Below are positions 1 to 8,877 of a DNA stretch of 64,000 nucleotides, piece by piece; position 1 is the stretch's first letter; each line of letters begins with the position of its first letter. The notes beneath the pieces are model-generated. The model was not told where the DNA came from and did not search any database. It worked only from the letters and a program-made list of their open reading frames with translations. A program made the position numbers and the translations under genes. Source of the DNA: Erysipelothrix amsterdamensis (GTDB taxonomy: Bacteria; Bacillota_I; Bacilli_A; Erysipelotrichales; Erysipelotrichaceae); contig NZ_OW659496.1 of the NCBI RefSeq assembly GCF_940143175.1, positions 186,001-250,000 of the forward strand, given 5' to 3'.

Positions 1-569
1 AAAAAACCGTAGAAACGATGGGACAAGATCATCTCTGGATTATTGATCCCATAGATGGAACCACAAACTTTATTTACCAAAAACAGAATTTCAGTATTTC
101 TGTTGGTTACTACCACAAAGGGGAACCGGTTTTTGGAATTGTTTACGATGTGATGGCAGATGAAATGTTTGTAGGTATTGTTGGAGAGGGAGCATATCTA
201 AATAACATAAAACTACCCATGCTTGATCAATCGATACTATTAAAAGATTCTATTGTTTCTGGTGATGTATACCGTCCTGGTTTATTTAGCTTAACACCTG
301 AAGAGCTAAAACCCTTATTTATTACCCATCGATTTTTAGGGTCTGGAGCTTTGGAGGTTTGTCATATTGCGGCAGGAAGATGGCAGTCTTATGTCTTTCC
401 AAGTCTAAAGGTTTGGGATTTTGCTGCGGCTGTTATTATCTTACAGTGTGTGGGTGGAACGTATCATTTTGGGGATTTGGAAGATGCCCTTTATTTTGAT
501 AATGAAGCACGCGTCTTTATTGCGGCATCCAATCAAAATATAAAAGATAGTTTAAAAGTATTATTATAA
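1..569 (+). CDS. Inositol monophosphatase family protein (5' partial)
   Basis: The reading frame is open from base 3, so the gene begins before the window. Alignment with the next gene suggests about 67 N-terminal residues are missing. The metal-binding motif WIIDPIDGTTNF is present, and so is the second motif around VWDFAAAVIIL with the following GG. These mark the Mg2+-dependent IMPase/SuhB/FIG superfamily of sugar- or inositol-phosphate phosphatases; the substrate cannot be read from sequence. It is followed after 10 bases by a full-length paralog, and the two are probably co-transcribed. The N-terminal Glu ligand pair lies outside the visible part. Confidence 0.9.
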   Translation, partial: KTVETMGQDHLWIIDPIDGTTNFIYQKQNFSISVGYYHKGEPVFGIVYDVMADEMFVGIVGEGAYLNNIKLPMLDQSILLKDSIVSGDVYRPGLFSLTPEELKPLFITHRFLGSGALEVCHIAAGRWQSYVFPSLKVWDFAAAVIILQCVGGTYHFGDLEDALYFDNEARVFIAASNQNIKDSLKVLL

Positions 570-579
570 GGAGAATCGT

Positions 580-1347
580 ATGCAATCAAAATTAGTATTT
601 GCGAAGCAGTTAGTTTATGAAGCAGGAGACTATGTTCGCGAACATATGAAAGAAGAATTAAATATTGATACAAAATCAGCTCGAAATGATTTTGTCACAA
701 ATGTGGATAAAGGCACAGAAAAGTTTCTAGCGGATCGTATTAATGCGAAGTATCCCAATCAAAATTTTATAACAGAAGAAAAAATGGTTGCATCTACAGG
801 TCTAGATAATTTATGGATTATTGATCCTATAGATGGTACTTCAAACTTTATATTTGAAAAACGTAATTTCGCGATATCTGTTGGATATTATGAAGATCAA
901 AAACCTGTATTTGGGATTATTTATGACGTAAGTCGTGATGAGATGTATGTAGGCGTAAACGGGGATGGTGCTTATCTTAATGATCGAAAACTGCCAATGC
1001 TATCGCAAACAATTACGTTAATGGATTCTGTTGTTTATTCAGATACGAAGACTTTAGACCTTATGTTTGGTGATGCAGTAAAAGCCCATGATGAGTTTAT
1101 GTCGGTACGTTATATGGGTGCTGCTTCACTGGAAATTTGTGGTGTTGCTGCTGGACGTCATCAAGTGTATCTTTCACGTCGTTTGAAGGTGTGGGATATT
1201 GCCGCCGCAACAATCATTCTTGAGGCAGTTGGTGGTGCATTCACTTACGATACATGCGATAATAAGATTATATTTGAAGATAAGAATTTTGAATTTATGT
1301 GTGCTTCAAATCCCACTGTGATTCAGGAATTAAAAGATAGGAGATAA
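580..1347 (+). CDS. Inositol monophosphatase family protein
   Basis: A 255-residue protein of normal family length. It carries the metal ligands in order: E66/E67 (TEEK), D82 and D85 in WIIDPIDGTSNF, and D206 in the KVWDIAAATIILEAVGG region. Known family members are cytoplasmic Mg2+-dependent, Li+-sensitive phosphatases acting on inositol phosphates, 3'-phosphoadenosine phosphate or sugar bisphosphates. The RBS aggaga lies before ATG 580. It is the second copy of a tandem pair and is followed after 4 bases by a lipase-like gene, so the three probably form one operon. The tandem arrangement hints at divergent substrates, which is inference. Confidence 0.92.
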   Translation: MQSKLVFAKQLVYEAGDYVREHMKEELNIDTKSARNDFVTNVDKGTEKFLADRINAKYPNQNFITEEKMVASTGLDNLWIIDPIDGTSNFIFEKRNFAISVGYYEDQKPVFGIIYDVSRDEMYVGVNGDGAYLNDRKLPMLSQTITLMDSVVYSDTKTLDLMFGDAVKAHDEFMSVRYMGAASLEICGVAAGRHQVYLSRRLKVWDIAAATIILEAVGGAFTYDTCDNKIIFEDKNFEFMCASNPTVIQELKDRR

Positions 1348-1351
1348 GAAT

Positions 1352-2179
1352 ATGGAATCTTATTTAAAAATTAATGATGAGGTTTCGCTGCGTTATGCAG
1401 CTGATTGTGTTGATAATCCGAAAGCAATTGTTTTAATTAACCATGGTTTTGCGGAGCATATTGGTCGATATGATCACGTTACGGAGCATTTTAATAAGGC
1501 AGGACTTAGTGTATATCGTTATGATTTAAGAGGTCATGGTCGTACAGACTCACCGAAAGGTCATATCGATTCATATTTATCATTTATCTCAGATTGTAAT
1601 GAGATGGTTAAGTTTGTAAAAGATGAGAATATTGGTGTACCTGTTTTTATGTTAGGTCATAGTATGGGTGGTCTTGTTACTACAATGTACGGGATTGCAC
1701 ATCCTTACGAACTAAAAGGGCAAATTTTATCCGGACCTGCAGTAGCACCACTTCCACCCGTGGAAGGAAATATGGGTAAAGTTTTAAATGTTGTTGGTAA
1801 GTCCTTTAAGAAGATTAATATTCGAAATGTCGTTGAAGATGATATTTGCTCTGTTCCCGAAGTTGTGAGTGCTTATAAAAATGACCCGGATGTCCTACGT
1901 AAAGCTACCGCTGGGTTTATGCGTGAATTTTTAATTAAGGCTCCTGAATTTGTTGCGAAGAATGTATCACGTTATCGTTATCCAGTTTTAATATGTCATG
2001 GAGAATCGGATAAAGTGGTTCCAATTGAAGTTGGCGAATGGCTTTATGAAAACATTAGTTCTAAAAACAAACGTTTTATTGCCTATCCGGGACTTTACCA
2101 TGAAATTCTTAATGAGACGATGTATCCCGAAATTTTGGATACTATGGTTGAGTGGATGTTCCTTCAGTTAAGCAAGTAA
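1352..2179 (+). CDS. Alpha/beta hydrolase, monoacylglycerol lipase-like (S33 type)
   Basis: 275 residues with the serine hydrolase 4 layout: oxyanion motif NHGFAEH (30-36), RGHG (60-63), nucleophile elbow GHSMGG with S104, acid D220 (HGESDKVVP) and H250 (YPGLYHE). This matches bacterial monoglyceride lipases/lysophospholipases, which release fatty acid from monoacylglycerol. No signal peptide is visible, so the enzyme is cytoplasmic. It begins 4 bases after the IMPase stop and is the last gene of the operon. The exact lipid substrate is unknown. Confidence 0.88.
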   Translation: MESYLKINDEVSLRYAADCVDNPKAIVLINHGFAEHIGRYDHVTEHFNKAGLSVYRYDLRGHGRTDSPKGHIDSYLSFISDCNEMVKFVKDENIGVPVFMLGHSMGGLVTTMYGIAHPYELKGQILSGPAVAPLPPVEGNMGKVLNVVGKSFKKINIRNVVEDDICSVPEVVSAYKNDPDVLRKATAGFMREFLIKAPEFVAKNVSRYRYPVLICHGESDKVVPIEVGEWLYENISSKNKRFIAYPGLYHEILNETMYPEILDTMVEWMFLQLSK

Positions 2180-2247
2180 TTCGGTACCCCAAGAAATGAC
2201 CGGCTTCATCTTTGTCTATCGTCTATACTATGGGTGGAGGACGTAAT

Positions 2248-3096
2248 ATGAACACACTTGAACACTTACAAAATGCGATTGATTATATCGAAACACATCT
2301 TGATTCGTCTTTGAAATTAGAAGATATTGCGATACATTCAAATTATTCACCTTACCATTTTCATAATTTATTCTCTGCCTTAACGGGTATGGGGGTTATG
2401 GATTATGTAAGGCGAAGACGCTTGAGTGAAGCAGGGATGCTTTTTATAAGACATAAGGCTAAGGTCCTTGATTTAGCGGTGCATTATGATTATGAAAGCG
2501 CAGAATCATTTAGTAAGGCATTTAAGAAACAACATCATTACACTCCAAGTGAAATTAAAAAACGAAAAGGTTCGTTACAAACGACGTTTCCAATTAAAAT
2601 CACACACAATCAAAAAGGAGCAGTTAAGATGAAGATGCGTATTGAAGAAAAAGAATCTGTAAATATAGCGGGGTATCAAAAAACATTTAGTTATGAAAAC
2701 GGCGCGAATTTAAAAGAAATTCCAATGTTTTGGGATGAAATTAATCAAAGTGCCAAAGATCTTGATTTGTTTAAAATGAATGATCATAAAATAGAGGGTA
2801 TCGTTGGTTTGTGCCAACAAGCTTCCGATGGTTTTATGACCTATTTAATTGGAACTTCTTGTGATTTTCAAGAGGGACTGGTGAATGTGGAATTACCTAA
2901 AAGTAGATGGCTTGTGTTTGATGCAGTAGGGGCATTACCGCAATCCGTGCAAAACACCTGGCGTGATATTGTTTCACTATATTTACCAACGTGTAGCGAA
3001 GAGATTGATGGTTCAATGGATTTAGAAGTCTATTCTCAAGAAGATCCCAATAGTGAGTCCTCAGTAACTGAAATTTGGCTTCGAATTAAAGCATAA
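2248..3096 (+). CDS. AraC-family regulator with GyrI-like effector domain
   Basis: The start is placed at ATG 2248 because GGTGGAGG (2233-2240) precedes it at good spacing; an upstream in-frame start at 2212 lacks this. The N-terminal ~100 residues hold two helix-turn-helix units of the AraC/XylS type (LEDIAIHSNYSPYHFHNLF and the LAVHYDYESAESFSKAFKK region). Residues from about 125 to the end form a GyrI/Rob-like small-molecule-binding domain, as in multidrug-sensing regulators such as Rob and BmrR. The effector and target genes are not evident. The following terminator is shared with the convergent hyaluronate lyase gene. Confidence 0.88.
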   Translation: MNTLEHLQNAIDYIETHLDSSLKLEDIAIHSNYSPYHFHNLFSALTGMGVMDYVRRRRLSEAGMLFIRHKAKVLDLAVHYDYESAESFSKAFKKQHHYTPSEIKKRKGSLQTTFPIKITHNQKGAVKMKMRIEEKESVNIAGYQKTFSYENGANLKEIPMFWDEINQSAKDLDLFKMNDHKIEGIVGLCQQASDGFMTYLIGTSCDFQEGLVNVELPKSRWLVFDAVGALPQSVQNTWRDIVSLYLPTCSEEIDGSMDLEVYSQEDPNSESSVTEIWLRIKA

Positions 3097-3100
3097 AAAA

Positions 3101-3140
3101 ACATCTCAGTTTGACTTAATGTCAGACTGAGATGTTTTTG
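3101..3140. terminator. Bidirectional Rho-independent terminator
   Basis: A 15-bp stem (ACATCTCAGTTTGAC with GTCAGACTGAGATGT, one wobble pair) with a TTAAT loop. A-rich sequence lies on the left and T-rich on the right. It serves the AraC gene on plus and the hyaluronate lyase gene on minus. Confidence 0.85.
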
Positions 3141-3162
3141 TTTATTGTGGAGCGTTTAGTGA

Positions 3163-6100
3163 TTAAGAATCTTTTCGTTTAAAGAGTAATCCAAGTCCAA
3201 TAATCATGAATGCAGCAAAGGATCGTGTCTCGGAATGGATACCTGTTTTGGGCAGTGTTTCCAATTCGACATTATCGATTTCAGGTTTTATAATCGGTTT
3301 TGAAGGGTCGATGTTTGGTGTTACTTCGACATCTGGTTTTGTTTCTGGTTTTGTCTCTGGTTTTGTTTCTGGTTTTGTTTCTGGTTTTGTCTCAGGCTTT
3401 GTCTCGGGTTCTTCTTTGATTTCTTTGAGTTCAAGATGATCGTAGGCAGTCTGAAGTTGTTCTAAGCCTTCTTCAAGATTTTCTAAGGTACGTTCTGTAT
3501 CATCGATTGTTTTTTGTACACGAGTTCTTGTTTCGGTTAGGTTATTGCTTGTTTCCTCAGTATATTTATTTAAATCGAGGGTATCGATTGTCTTAAAGAG
3601 GGACGTGATTTCTGAAATTACTTCGTTTTCAAGTGCCTCAGTATCAAGTCTTAATTCAATAACACTTGATGCACCTTCAAGATCTTTCGTATTGATGGTG
3701 AACTGATTTCCATTTTGAGTGATGTTTTCATCCATTTTAATTACAGATTTGTAGGGACGGGTAATGGTTACTTGAATTTCTTCCTCCACATGTTTAGGAT
3801 CACTTACCGCTATGGTTAAAATACGATTGTTTGTCGTATGTGCAGTAACAGATGCGGAACGGTCAACACCAATTCCTTCTAAATCTGCACCATCAACACC
3901 CCAAACATTCATTGCGAAGGCAGTATCTGTTTTGATTGCTTGAATTAAATTTGAATTCTCAAGGATTTCAAGTGTATTGTTTTTTGCATAGTCTTTAATT
4001 TGAGTTTCACTGCTGTTTGGTAACATTACGTATTCATAGGCATCATTATCAACAGATTGACCATGGTTAATACCCAGTTTAAAGAAATTAGAGCTGTATT
4101 CAATTTTGTCATCAAACATTAAGTTTTGATCTACAAATTTTCCACTGTGTCCGGTTTTACTTATGTCTACATTGGTTTTTGAAGGGAAGTAGTATCCAAA
4201 GGTTCCTTTTTCCCCATTATCAAGTGTAACGGTATCACCAGTATTGACTGTTAATTGTATGGTATTGGTGATTGCTGAATTGTTATGTTTAATTTGTGCA
4301 GTTTCATCAACTTTACGGTTTTCGATTGTTGTTTCAATAGATGTTGGCGATGTTCCTGTGATGTTTGTTCCCAGTGCTACGATCGCATCATCTAAGAAGA
4401 ACCATGATTTTTGAGCACGAAGGTCCATACCATTATTAAACGTATTTGTGTTGTAGTATATTCCTGCACTTCCTATTTTACCAGTTGATGAACCACCAAC
4501 CCATGCTTGTTTGGATAGTTTTCGGTGGAGTGCTTTATTCGCTAATGGACGTGTATCAACGGTTGTTCCTGGAAGGCGATATTTATCAACTGCCGCCCAA
4601 TAGGTACCATCATATTGATCAATGTCGTTATCTGTGTACAGATAGAGCATACCACTTCCCGTATGCCATCCTTGCATGTTTTCGTTGTTTATGGATTCAT
4701 AGTTTGAAATTCGTTTTGAGAACATGCTGAGTGCTGCGGTATAGTCGTGATTACGATTTACAACACGATCCATCGATCCATATATTTTCACATGTTGAGT
4801 TGACTCAAGTGTTTGGATGGATTCATCTTCAAAAATTTGTTTGGCTTTAACTAAAGATTCGAAATCACGGGTACGATTAAAGTAATCGTGGTAACGATCT
4901 GATGCGATAATCCATTCTTTGAGATGTTGTTTGTAAGTAGATTTTAGTGGTTCTGGTGCTGCATCTGCAATCAAAATAATATTTGCGATACTTTCTTTAC
5001 CTGTATCAAATTCTTGTGCAGTTGGACTCATGTAAGGTGCTCGCGAAACACTACGTCCATTTACCATGGACATCATTTTCCCTTTATACATTAATGGGAT
5101 ATATCCTTCATCAATAAGTGTGTAAATATTTTGCATGGTAGCAGGATCCATCGCCCATGGTGTATCCGCAACGATTGAGGCAATTTTTCCAATGCCTTTT
5201 ACGAGGTCGTTTCCATAGGTACCAAGGTATGCAATATCTTTATGTTGTACAAGTGATCCATCTTTATAAAGACCGTCACCTGATGATACATATTGAACAA
5301 CTTCCGGCATTTCTTGATTTACATAATCAAGTAGGGAAGCATCTTGTTTCATAATACCTACGCCTAAAGTGATTAATCCTACATCCGTTTTATTTGCTCC
5401 GGTAGCAGGTGCACCGTTGAGTAAGGTTGTAAGGCTTGTGTTATATACTTCAATTCCTTTTAAGTAACGGGTGATATCATCTTGTTCGATATAGTCGTTT
5501 ACGATGGCTAAGATATCGAGTAGGCGCATTGGAATTCCAATTTGCCAGTCCCACCAGTTTCCGTGAGTTTTAACGGTGAATGGACTTCCGTACATTTGAT
5601 CATTAATTAAGAAATCAAGTTGTGTCGTGATGAAGTTTAACGTTGCTTCATCTTGGTAGTATTGACTGCCGTAGGTACCAAATGCGATTGCAATGGATTT
5701 TAGATTGGTAAACTGGCGGGTGTTGTGAGCGGCAACAGTTTTGTTGTCTTCATTACCCCATGGAAATTCTGGGTTCATATTTTTGTCAAGTGTGTTAAAA
5801 GCTTCATCTGCTTTCCCATCCACAACGCGAATATAATCTTGGATGTGTTTATCGTTTAGATTGATGCCTTCGTCACCGACTGCACGTTTTTGCCATCGGG
5901 ATTCCATCGTGATAAAGTGTGGGTCAAGATTATCGTCTTTTTTGATATCGATCGTAACAGTTTGTACGGTTTCTGAAGTATCTTTCGATTTGATAATGAT
6001 TGTGGATTTTCCTTCTTTAAGTCCAGAAATAAGACCGTTTTCAGAAATGCTTGCAATCGCTGGTTCGGTAGATTCATAGAGATAGTGGCTCTGTGGATCA

Positions 6101-6303
6101 TTGAGGTACGAAGTAATAAATTTTCGATGGCCTTTTTGTATAGTCAGAGCCAAGTCTTTTGGGTTTACCGGTTTACTTTCGGCATTTAAAAAAAGCGGTT
6201 GTTTCTCAGTGATTGTTGTCGGTTCATCTGCATGAATTAACATTGCATTAGAACTCAGTACGAGCGCAAGCCCGGTACAAAGTATTGTCTTGGTATGTTT
6301 CAT
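3163..6303 (-). CDS. LPXTG-anchored hyaluronate lyase (polysaccharide lyase family 8)
   Basis: 1046 residues. In order: signal peptide (1-25), a Big2-like immunoglobulin-type segment (about 75-120), the PL8 catalytic domain, beta-sandwich domains, a coiled-coil stretch, six PETK repeats, and sorting signal LPKTG (1017-1021) with hydrophobic stretch and KRK tail. The PL8 active site is recognisable: aromatic patch NWW (249-251), N304 in ATGANKTD, H354 and Y363 in QHKDIAYLGTYGN, and arginines in NGRSVSR (417, 421). Family members cleave hyaluronan by beta-elimination to unsaturated disaccharides; sortase would attach this one to the cell wall. RBS GGGAGGG precedes the ATG. Chondroitin or xanthan as substrate cannot be excluded from sequence alone. 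Confidence 0.93.
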   Translation of the reverse strand: MKHTKTILCTGLALVLSSNAMLIHADEPTTITEKQPLFLNAESKPVNPKDLALTIQKGHRKFITSYLNDPQSHYLYESTEPAIASISENGLISGLKEGKSTIIIKSKDTSETVQTVTIDIKKDDNLDPHFITMESRWQKRAVGDEGINLNDKHIQDYIRVVDGKADEAFNTLDKNMNPEFPWGNEDNKTVAAHNTRQFTNLKSIAIAFGTYGSQYYQDEATLNFITTQLDFLINDQMYGSPFTVKTHGNWWDWQIGIPMRLLDILAIVNDYIEQDDITRYLKGIEVYNTSLTTLLNGAPATGANKTDVGLITLGVGIMKQDASLLDYVNQEMPEVVQYVSSGDGLYKDGSLVQHKDIAYLGTYGNDLVKGIGKIASIVADTPWAMDPATMQNIYTLIDEGYIPLMYKGKMMSMVNGRSVSRAPYMSPTAQEFDTGKESIANIILIADAAPEPLKSTYKQHLKEWIIASDRYHDYFNRTRDFESLVKAKQIFEDESIQTLESTQHVKIYGSMDRVVNRNHDYTAALSMFSKRISNYESINNENMQGWHTGSGMLYLYTDNDIDQYDGTYWAAVDKYRLPGTTVDTRPLANKALHRKLSKQAWVGGSSTGKIGSAGIYYNTNTFNNGMDLRAQKSWFFLDDAIVALGTNITGTSPTSIETTIENRKVDETAQIKHNNSAITNTIQLTVNTGDTVTLDNGEKGTFGYYFPSKTNVDISKTGHSGKFVDQNLMFDDKIEYSSNFFKLGINHGQSVDNDAYEYVMLPNSSETQIKDYAKNNTLEILENSNLIQAIKTDTAFAMNVWGVDGADLEGIGVDRSASVTAHTTNNRILTIAVSDPKHVEEEIQVTITRPYKSVIKMDENITQNGNQFTINTKDLEGASSVIELRLDTEALENEVISEITSLFKTIDTLDLNKYTEETSNNLTETRTRVQKTIDDTERTLENLEEGLEQLQTAYDHLELKEIKEEPETKPETKPETKPETKPETKPETKPDVEVTPNIDPSKPIIKPEIDNVELETLPKTGIHSETRSFAAFMIIGLGLLFKRKDS
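3332..3403 (-). repeat. 12-bp tandem repeats encoding PETK wall linker
   Basis: Six 12-base units (plus-strand form tctggttttgtt with small variations) encode the PETK repeats that carry the lyase through the cell wall. The high identity between units makes slippage and length variation between strains likely. Confidence 0.9.
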
Positions 6304-6317
6304 GGTACCCTCCCTTT

Positions 6318-6365
6318 TGAATACGCTTACAGATGAATTCTACATTTTCCCTTGATGTTGGTCAA
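6318..6365 (-). promoter_or_regulatory. Hyaluronate lyase promoter with cre-like operator
   Basis: On the minus strand TTGACC (plus 6360-6365) and TAGAAT (plus 6337-6342) are 17 bp apart. The sequence TGTAAGCGTATTCA (plus 6318-6331) starts 5 bp after the -10, at the expected transcription start. It matches the CcpA cre consensus TGWAARCGYTWWCA at all but one position. Binding there would block initiation, so carbon catabolite repression is inferred. Confidence 0.7.
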
Positions 6366-6530
6366 TCGTTCCATTGAATTCTATAAGTGTTTGGTTGAAA
6401 AGTGAAAATGATATTTTCTAAATAAATTTACAAAAAATTTAGGGATTCCTGAAGACAAAGTTTAGTTAAAAGTGGATATGGTTGAAATAACATGAGATAA
6501 TAAATGCAATATGTGATAAGGGGATGTTGG

Positions 6531-7820
6531 ATGATAAAATATATGCAAGAACATAAATATGGTGTTATGGGTGTTGCACTTGCAGTCACCTTATTAGGTT
6601 TAGCGATGATGGCTTACATGATGTCAGGAGCAACAATTCGTGCAGTTGACGATGAAGTTATTTTGGTGGAGAAAGATAGTGATGTTTCTCTATCGCTTTT
6701 ACATGACAAAATCGCGGTAGATCCAGAAACATCTGAGTATGATGTCGTTGTTGTAAGCGATAATGGAGAATTATCTGTACAAGATCATAATGATATGGTG
6801 ATTCAGAAGCGTAAACTCGATCTGAAACCGAAAGGGATTTTAGTTGAGGGCGACCTCAAATTACGTATTTTCTTAAAAGAGAATCCCAAACGTGATGTTT
6901 TTTTGAATCTTAAAGTAGAAGATACGATTGCTCCTAAAGTGATTGTTTCTTATGAAGGAAATACAGTAAAAGAAGATGAATTATCGATTCAGGTAGGTTC
7001 ATCAAAAATTACTGCGGTGGCAAAGGATTATGCATTTGGATCACTCACAGAGTCATTGAAAGTAAATGTGAAAGGTTCCATTGATTATGATGAAGCAGGA
7101 ACTTATGAATTAATCTATAGTGCTGATGATAAAACAAATCAAGTAGAGCGAAAAATCAAGGTCAAGGTACTAGAGGAAGATGTTGAGATTGCGACAGAAA
7201 CAGAAAAAGCGACTGAGGATGAGAAAACAGAAATACCAAATGATTATGATAGTGGTACATCTTCAGTGGTTGATTCACATTCTGAACTTGTCTTAGTAAA
7301 TAAGCATCGTTCTTTATCGCGAGATTTTTATCCAAACTTAAGTTATATTCCAGCGGAATACGCGGTTAGTGAGGGTTATGAAGCAACACCAAATACCGTA
7401 TCATCATTCGTACAGATGGTCGATGCACTTTATGAGGAAACGGGATTATGGTTGTTAGCTACGTCATCCTATCGTGGCTATGATTTCCAAGAAGAATTGT
7501 ATACGAATTATGTTGCGTCACATGGGCAAGCACAAGCAGATCTAATGTCTGCACGACCTGGCCATTCCGAACATCAAACAGGTTTAGTTATTGACGTAGT
7601 GACACCAGGTGGGAATATGTTTGCATTCTCGGAGACTCATCAATCTTTATGGGTAAATCGTAATGCGCATCGTTTCGGTTTTATTGTACGTTATCAAGCT
7701 GGTAAAGAACATATAACTGGGTATCAACCCGAAGCATGGCATTTGCGATATGTTGGTACTAAAGCTGCAACTGAAATATACAACAGTGGTCTTACACTGG
7801 ATGAATATTTGAACCAATAA
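6531..7820 (+). CDS. Membrane-anchored D-alanyl-D-alanine carboxypeptidase (M15B, VanY-type)
   Basis: The start is at ATG 6531, behind RBS AAGGGGA (6518-6524). 429 residues: an uncleaved membrane helix (about 10-30), an extracellular immunoglobulin-like segment (about 120-215), an acidic linker, then the M15B domain. Zinc and catalytic residues are visible: H348 and D355 in SEHQTGLVID, E401 and H404 in EAWHLRYVG, preceded by SSYRGYDFQ. VanY/DacB-type enzymes trim the terminal D-Ala from peptidoglycan stem peptides. It stands alone with no van cluster nearby, so a housekeeping wall-maturation role is more likely than glycopeptide resistance. Confidence 0.9.
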   Translation: MIKYMQEHKYGVMGVALAVTLLGLAMMAYMMSGATIRAVDDEVILVEKDSDVSLSLLHDKIAVDPETSEYDVVVVSDNGELSVQDHNDMVIQKRKLDLKPKGILVEGDLKLRIFLKENPKRDVFLNLKVEDTIAPKVIVSYEGNTVKEDELSIQVGSSKITAVAKDYAFGSLTESLKVNVKGSIDYDEAGTYELIYSADDKTNQVERKIKVKVLEEDVEIATETEKATEDEKTEIPNDYDSGTSSVVDSHSELVLVNKHRSLSRDFYPNLSYIPAEYAVSEGYEATPNTVSSFVQMVDALYEETGLWLLATSSYRGYDFQEELYTNYVASHGQAQADLMSARPGHSEHQTGLVIDVVTPGGNMFAFSETHQSLWVNRNAHRFGFIVRYQAGKEHITGYQPEAWHLRYVGTKAATEIYNSGLTLDEYLNQ

Positions 7821-7833
7821 AAAAGCCTATCAC
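7819..7833. terminator. Left arm of a terminator split by the IS150-like element
   Basis: AAAAAAGCCTATCAC here and GTGATAGGCTTTTTT at 9659-9673 are perfect 15-bp reverse complements. With the IS and one TAA removed they form a hairpin with loop ATAA between the convergent carboxypeptidase and nitroreductase genes. Confidence 0.85.
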
Positions 7834-7918
7834 ATAATGAACTGCTCCCTGTCAAGTAGACAGGTGAAATAAATAAAATATCCAAGATGATTTATCACTT
7901 TATGATGAATCATCTTTT

Positions 7919-8866
7919 TTATGCTACAAGTGACTGCATTTGTTTTTCTCTAATGTTTGACCAGTAAGCTTCAATCTTCTTGTTAGTTGGAATCGCGTAG
8001 ACTACAGGTGTCTCTGTTCCTAGCGCTTCAGTTCGAACCATCATTGGTGTTTTGTTTTTGAAGCGTTTCTGAAGTCTCTTGTTGTTATAAAAATCAATAT
8101 ACACTTCAATTGCTTTCTTCAATTCGCTTCTTGTACTGAATTCATTAGGGTAGTACATTTCTGATTTGATTGTTCCCCAAAATCCTTCCATAGGACCATT
8201 ATCAATACAATGTCCCACTCTAGACATACTTTGCATCACTCCTTGATCTTCTAGCTGTTTCCTAAATGCCCTACTTGTGTATTGGAATCCGCGGTCACTG
8301 TGAAATAAAGGTTTTGCCTCTGGATATCTCGCGATAGCTTTATGATAAGTATCAAACACAAGTTGATTATTGTTCCGATCACTTATTTGATACGCCACAA
8401 CACTTAAATCATAAAGATCAATAATCGCACTGAGATATAGTTTCTTACTTGAACCTTTAATCTTAAATTCTGTGACGTCTGTCAGCCATTTTTCATTCGG
8501 TTTTGCGGCAAAGAAATTTCGATTTAAAATATTTTCAGCTGTGATTTCAGGAGTGCTTCGTGAATATTTTTTAGACTTTTGACGAATCACTGATTTCACC
8601 CCTAGCATCTTCATGAGTCTATGAATCCTCTTCGAGTTATATTGAACGCTATTCAACTCATTGATCCAATCCGTCATGCGTCGATAGCCTAAGATATGTC
8701 CAAATAGTTCATCATAATCAAGAATGAGATTGCAAAGCTCATGATTTTCAATTTCATTGCTTGTTTCAACACGATGCGTCCATTTATAATAACTACTTCT
8801 TGCGATTTTAAGTACCTTACACATCCACTGAATACTCCAGCCATGTTTATGATGTAGTTCCTGCAC
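7919..8866 (-). CDS. IS150-like transposase OrfB (DDE integrase domain)
   Basis: 315 residues from a GTG. An HTH_21-like N-terminus is followed by an rve-type DDE domain: D in LTDVTEFKI, D in HSDRGFQYTS, E in MEGFWGTIKSEM. It is normally produced as an OrfAB fusion by -1 frameshifting at plus 8929-8935, so the GTG is probably not the real start of the active protein. OrfAB catalyses copy-out/paste-in transposition through a circular intermediate in this family. Confidence 0.93.
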   Translation of the reverse strand: MQELHHKHGWSIQWMCKVLKIARSSYYKWTHRVETSNEIENHELCNLILDYDELFGHILGYRRMTDWINELNSVQYNSKRIHRLMKMLGVKSVIRQKSKKYSRSTPEITAENILNRNFFAAKPNEKWLTDVTEFKIKGSSKKLYLSAIIDLYDLSVVAYQISDRNNNQLVFDTYHKAIARYPEAKPLFHSDRGFQYTSRAFRKQLEDQGVMQSMSRVGHCIDNGPMEGFWGTIKSEMYYPNEFSTRSELKKAIEVYIDFYNNKRLQKRFKNKTPMMVRTEALGTETPVVYAIPTNKKIEAYWSNIREKQMQSLVA

Positions 8867-8877
8867 TGCGAGATACT

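Noticed and set aside
3332..3403. CRISPR-like periodic repeats
   Set aside because: The 12-bp repeats are contiguous, coding and without spacers. No CRISPR array or cas gene is seen in the window.
3206..3439. 77-codon plus-strand frame with FVSG repeats
   Set aside because: It is the opposite strand of the PETK repeat region of hyaluronate lyase; repeats keep such frames open.
6531..7820. VanY-type peptidase as a vancomycin resistance gene
   Set aside because: There are no vanHAX or vanRS genes nearby. A solitary M15B enzyme is usually a housekeeping carboxypeptidase.
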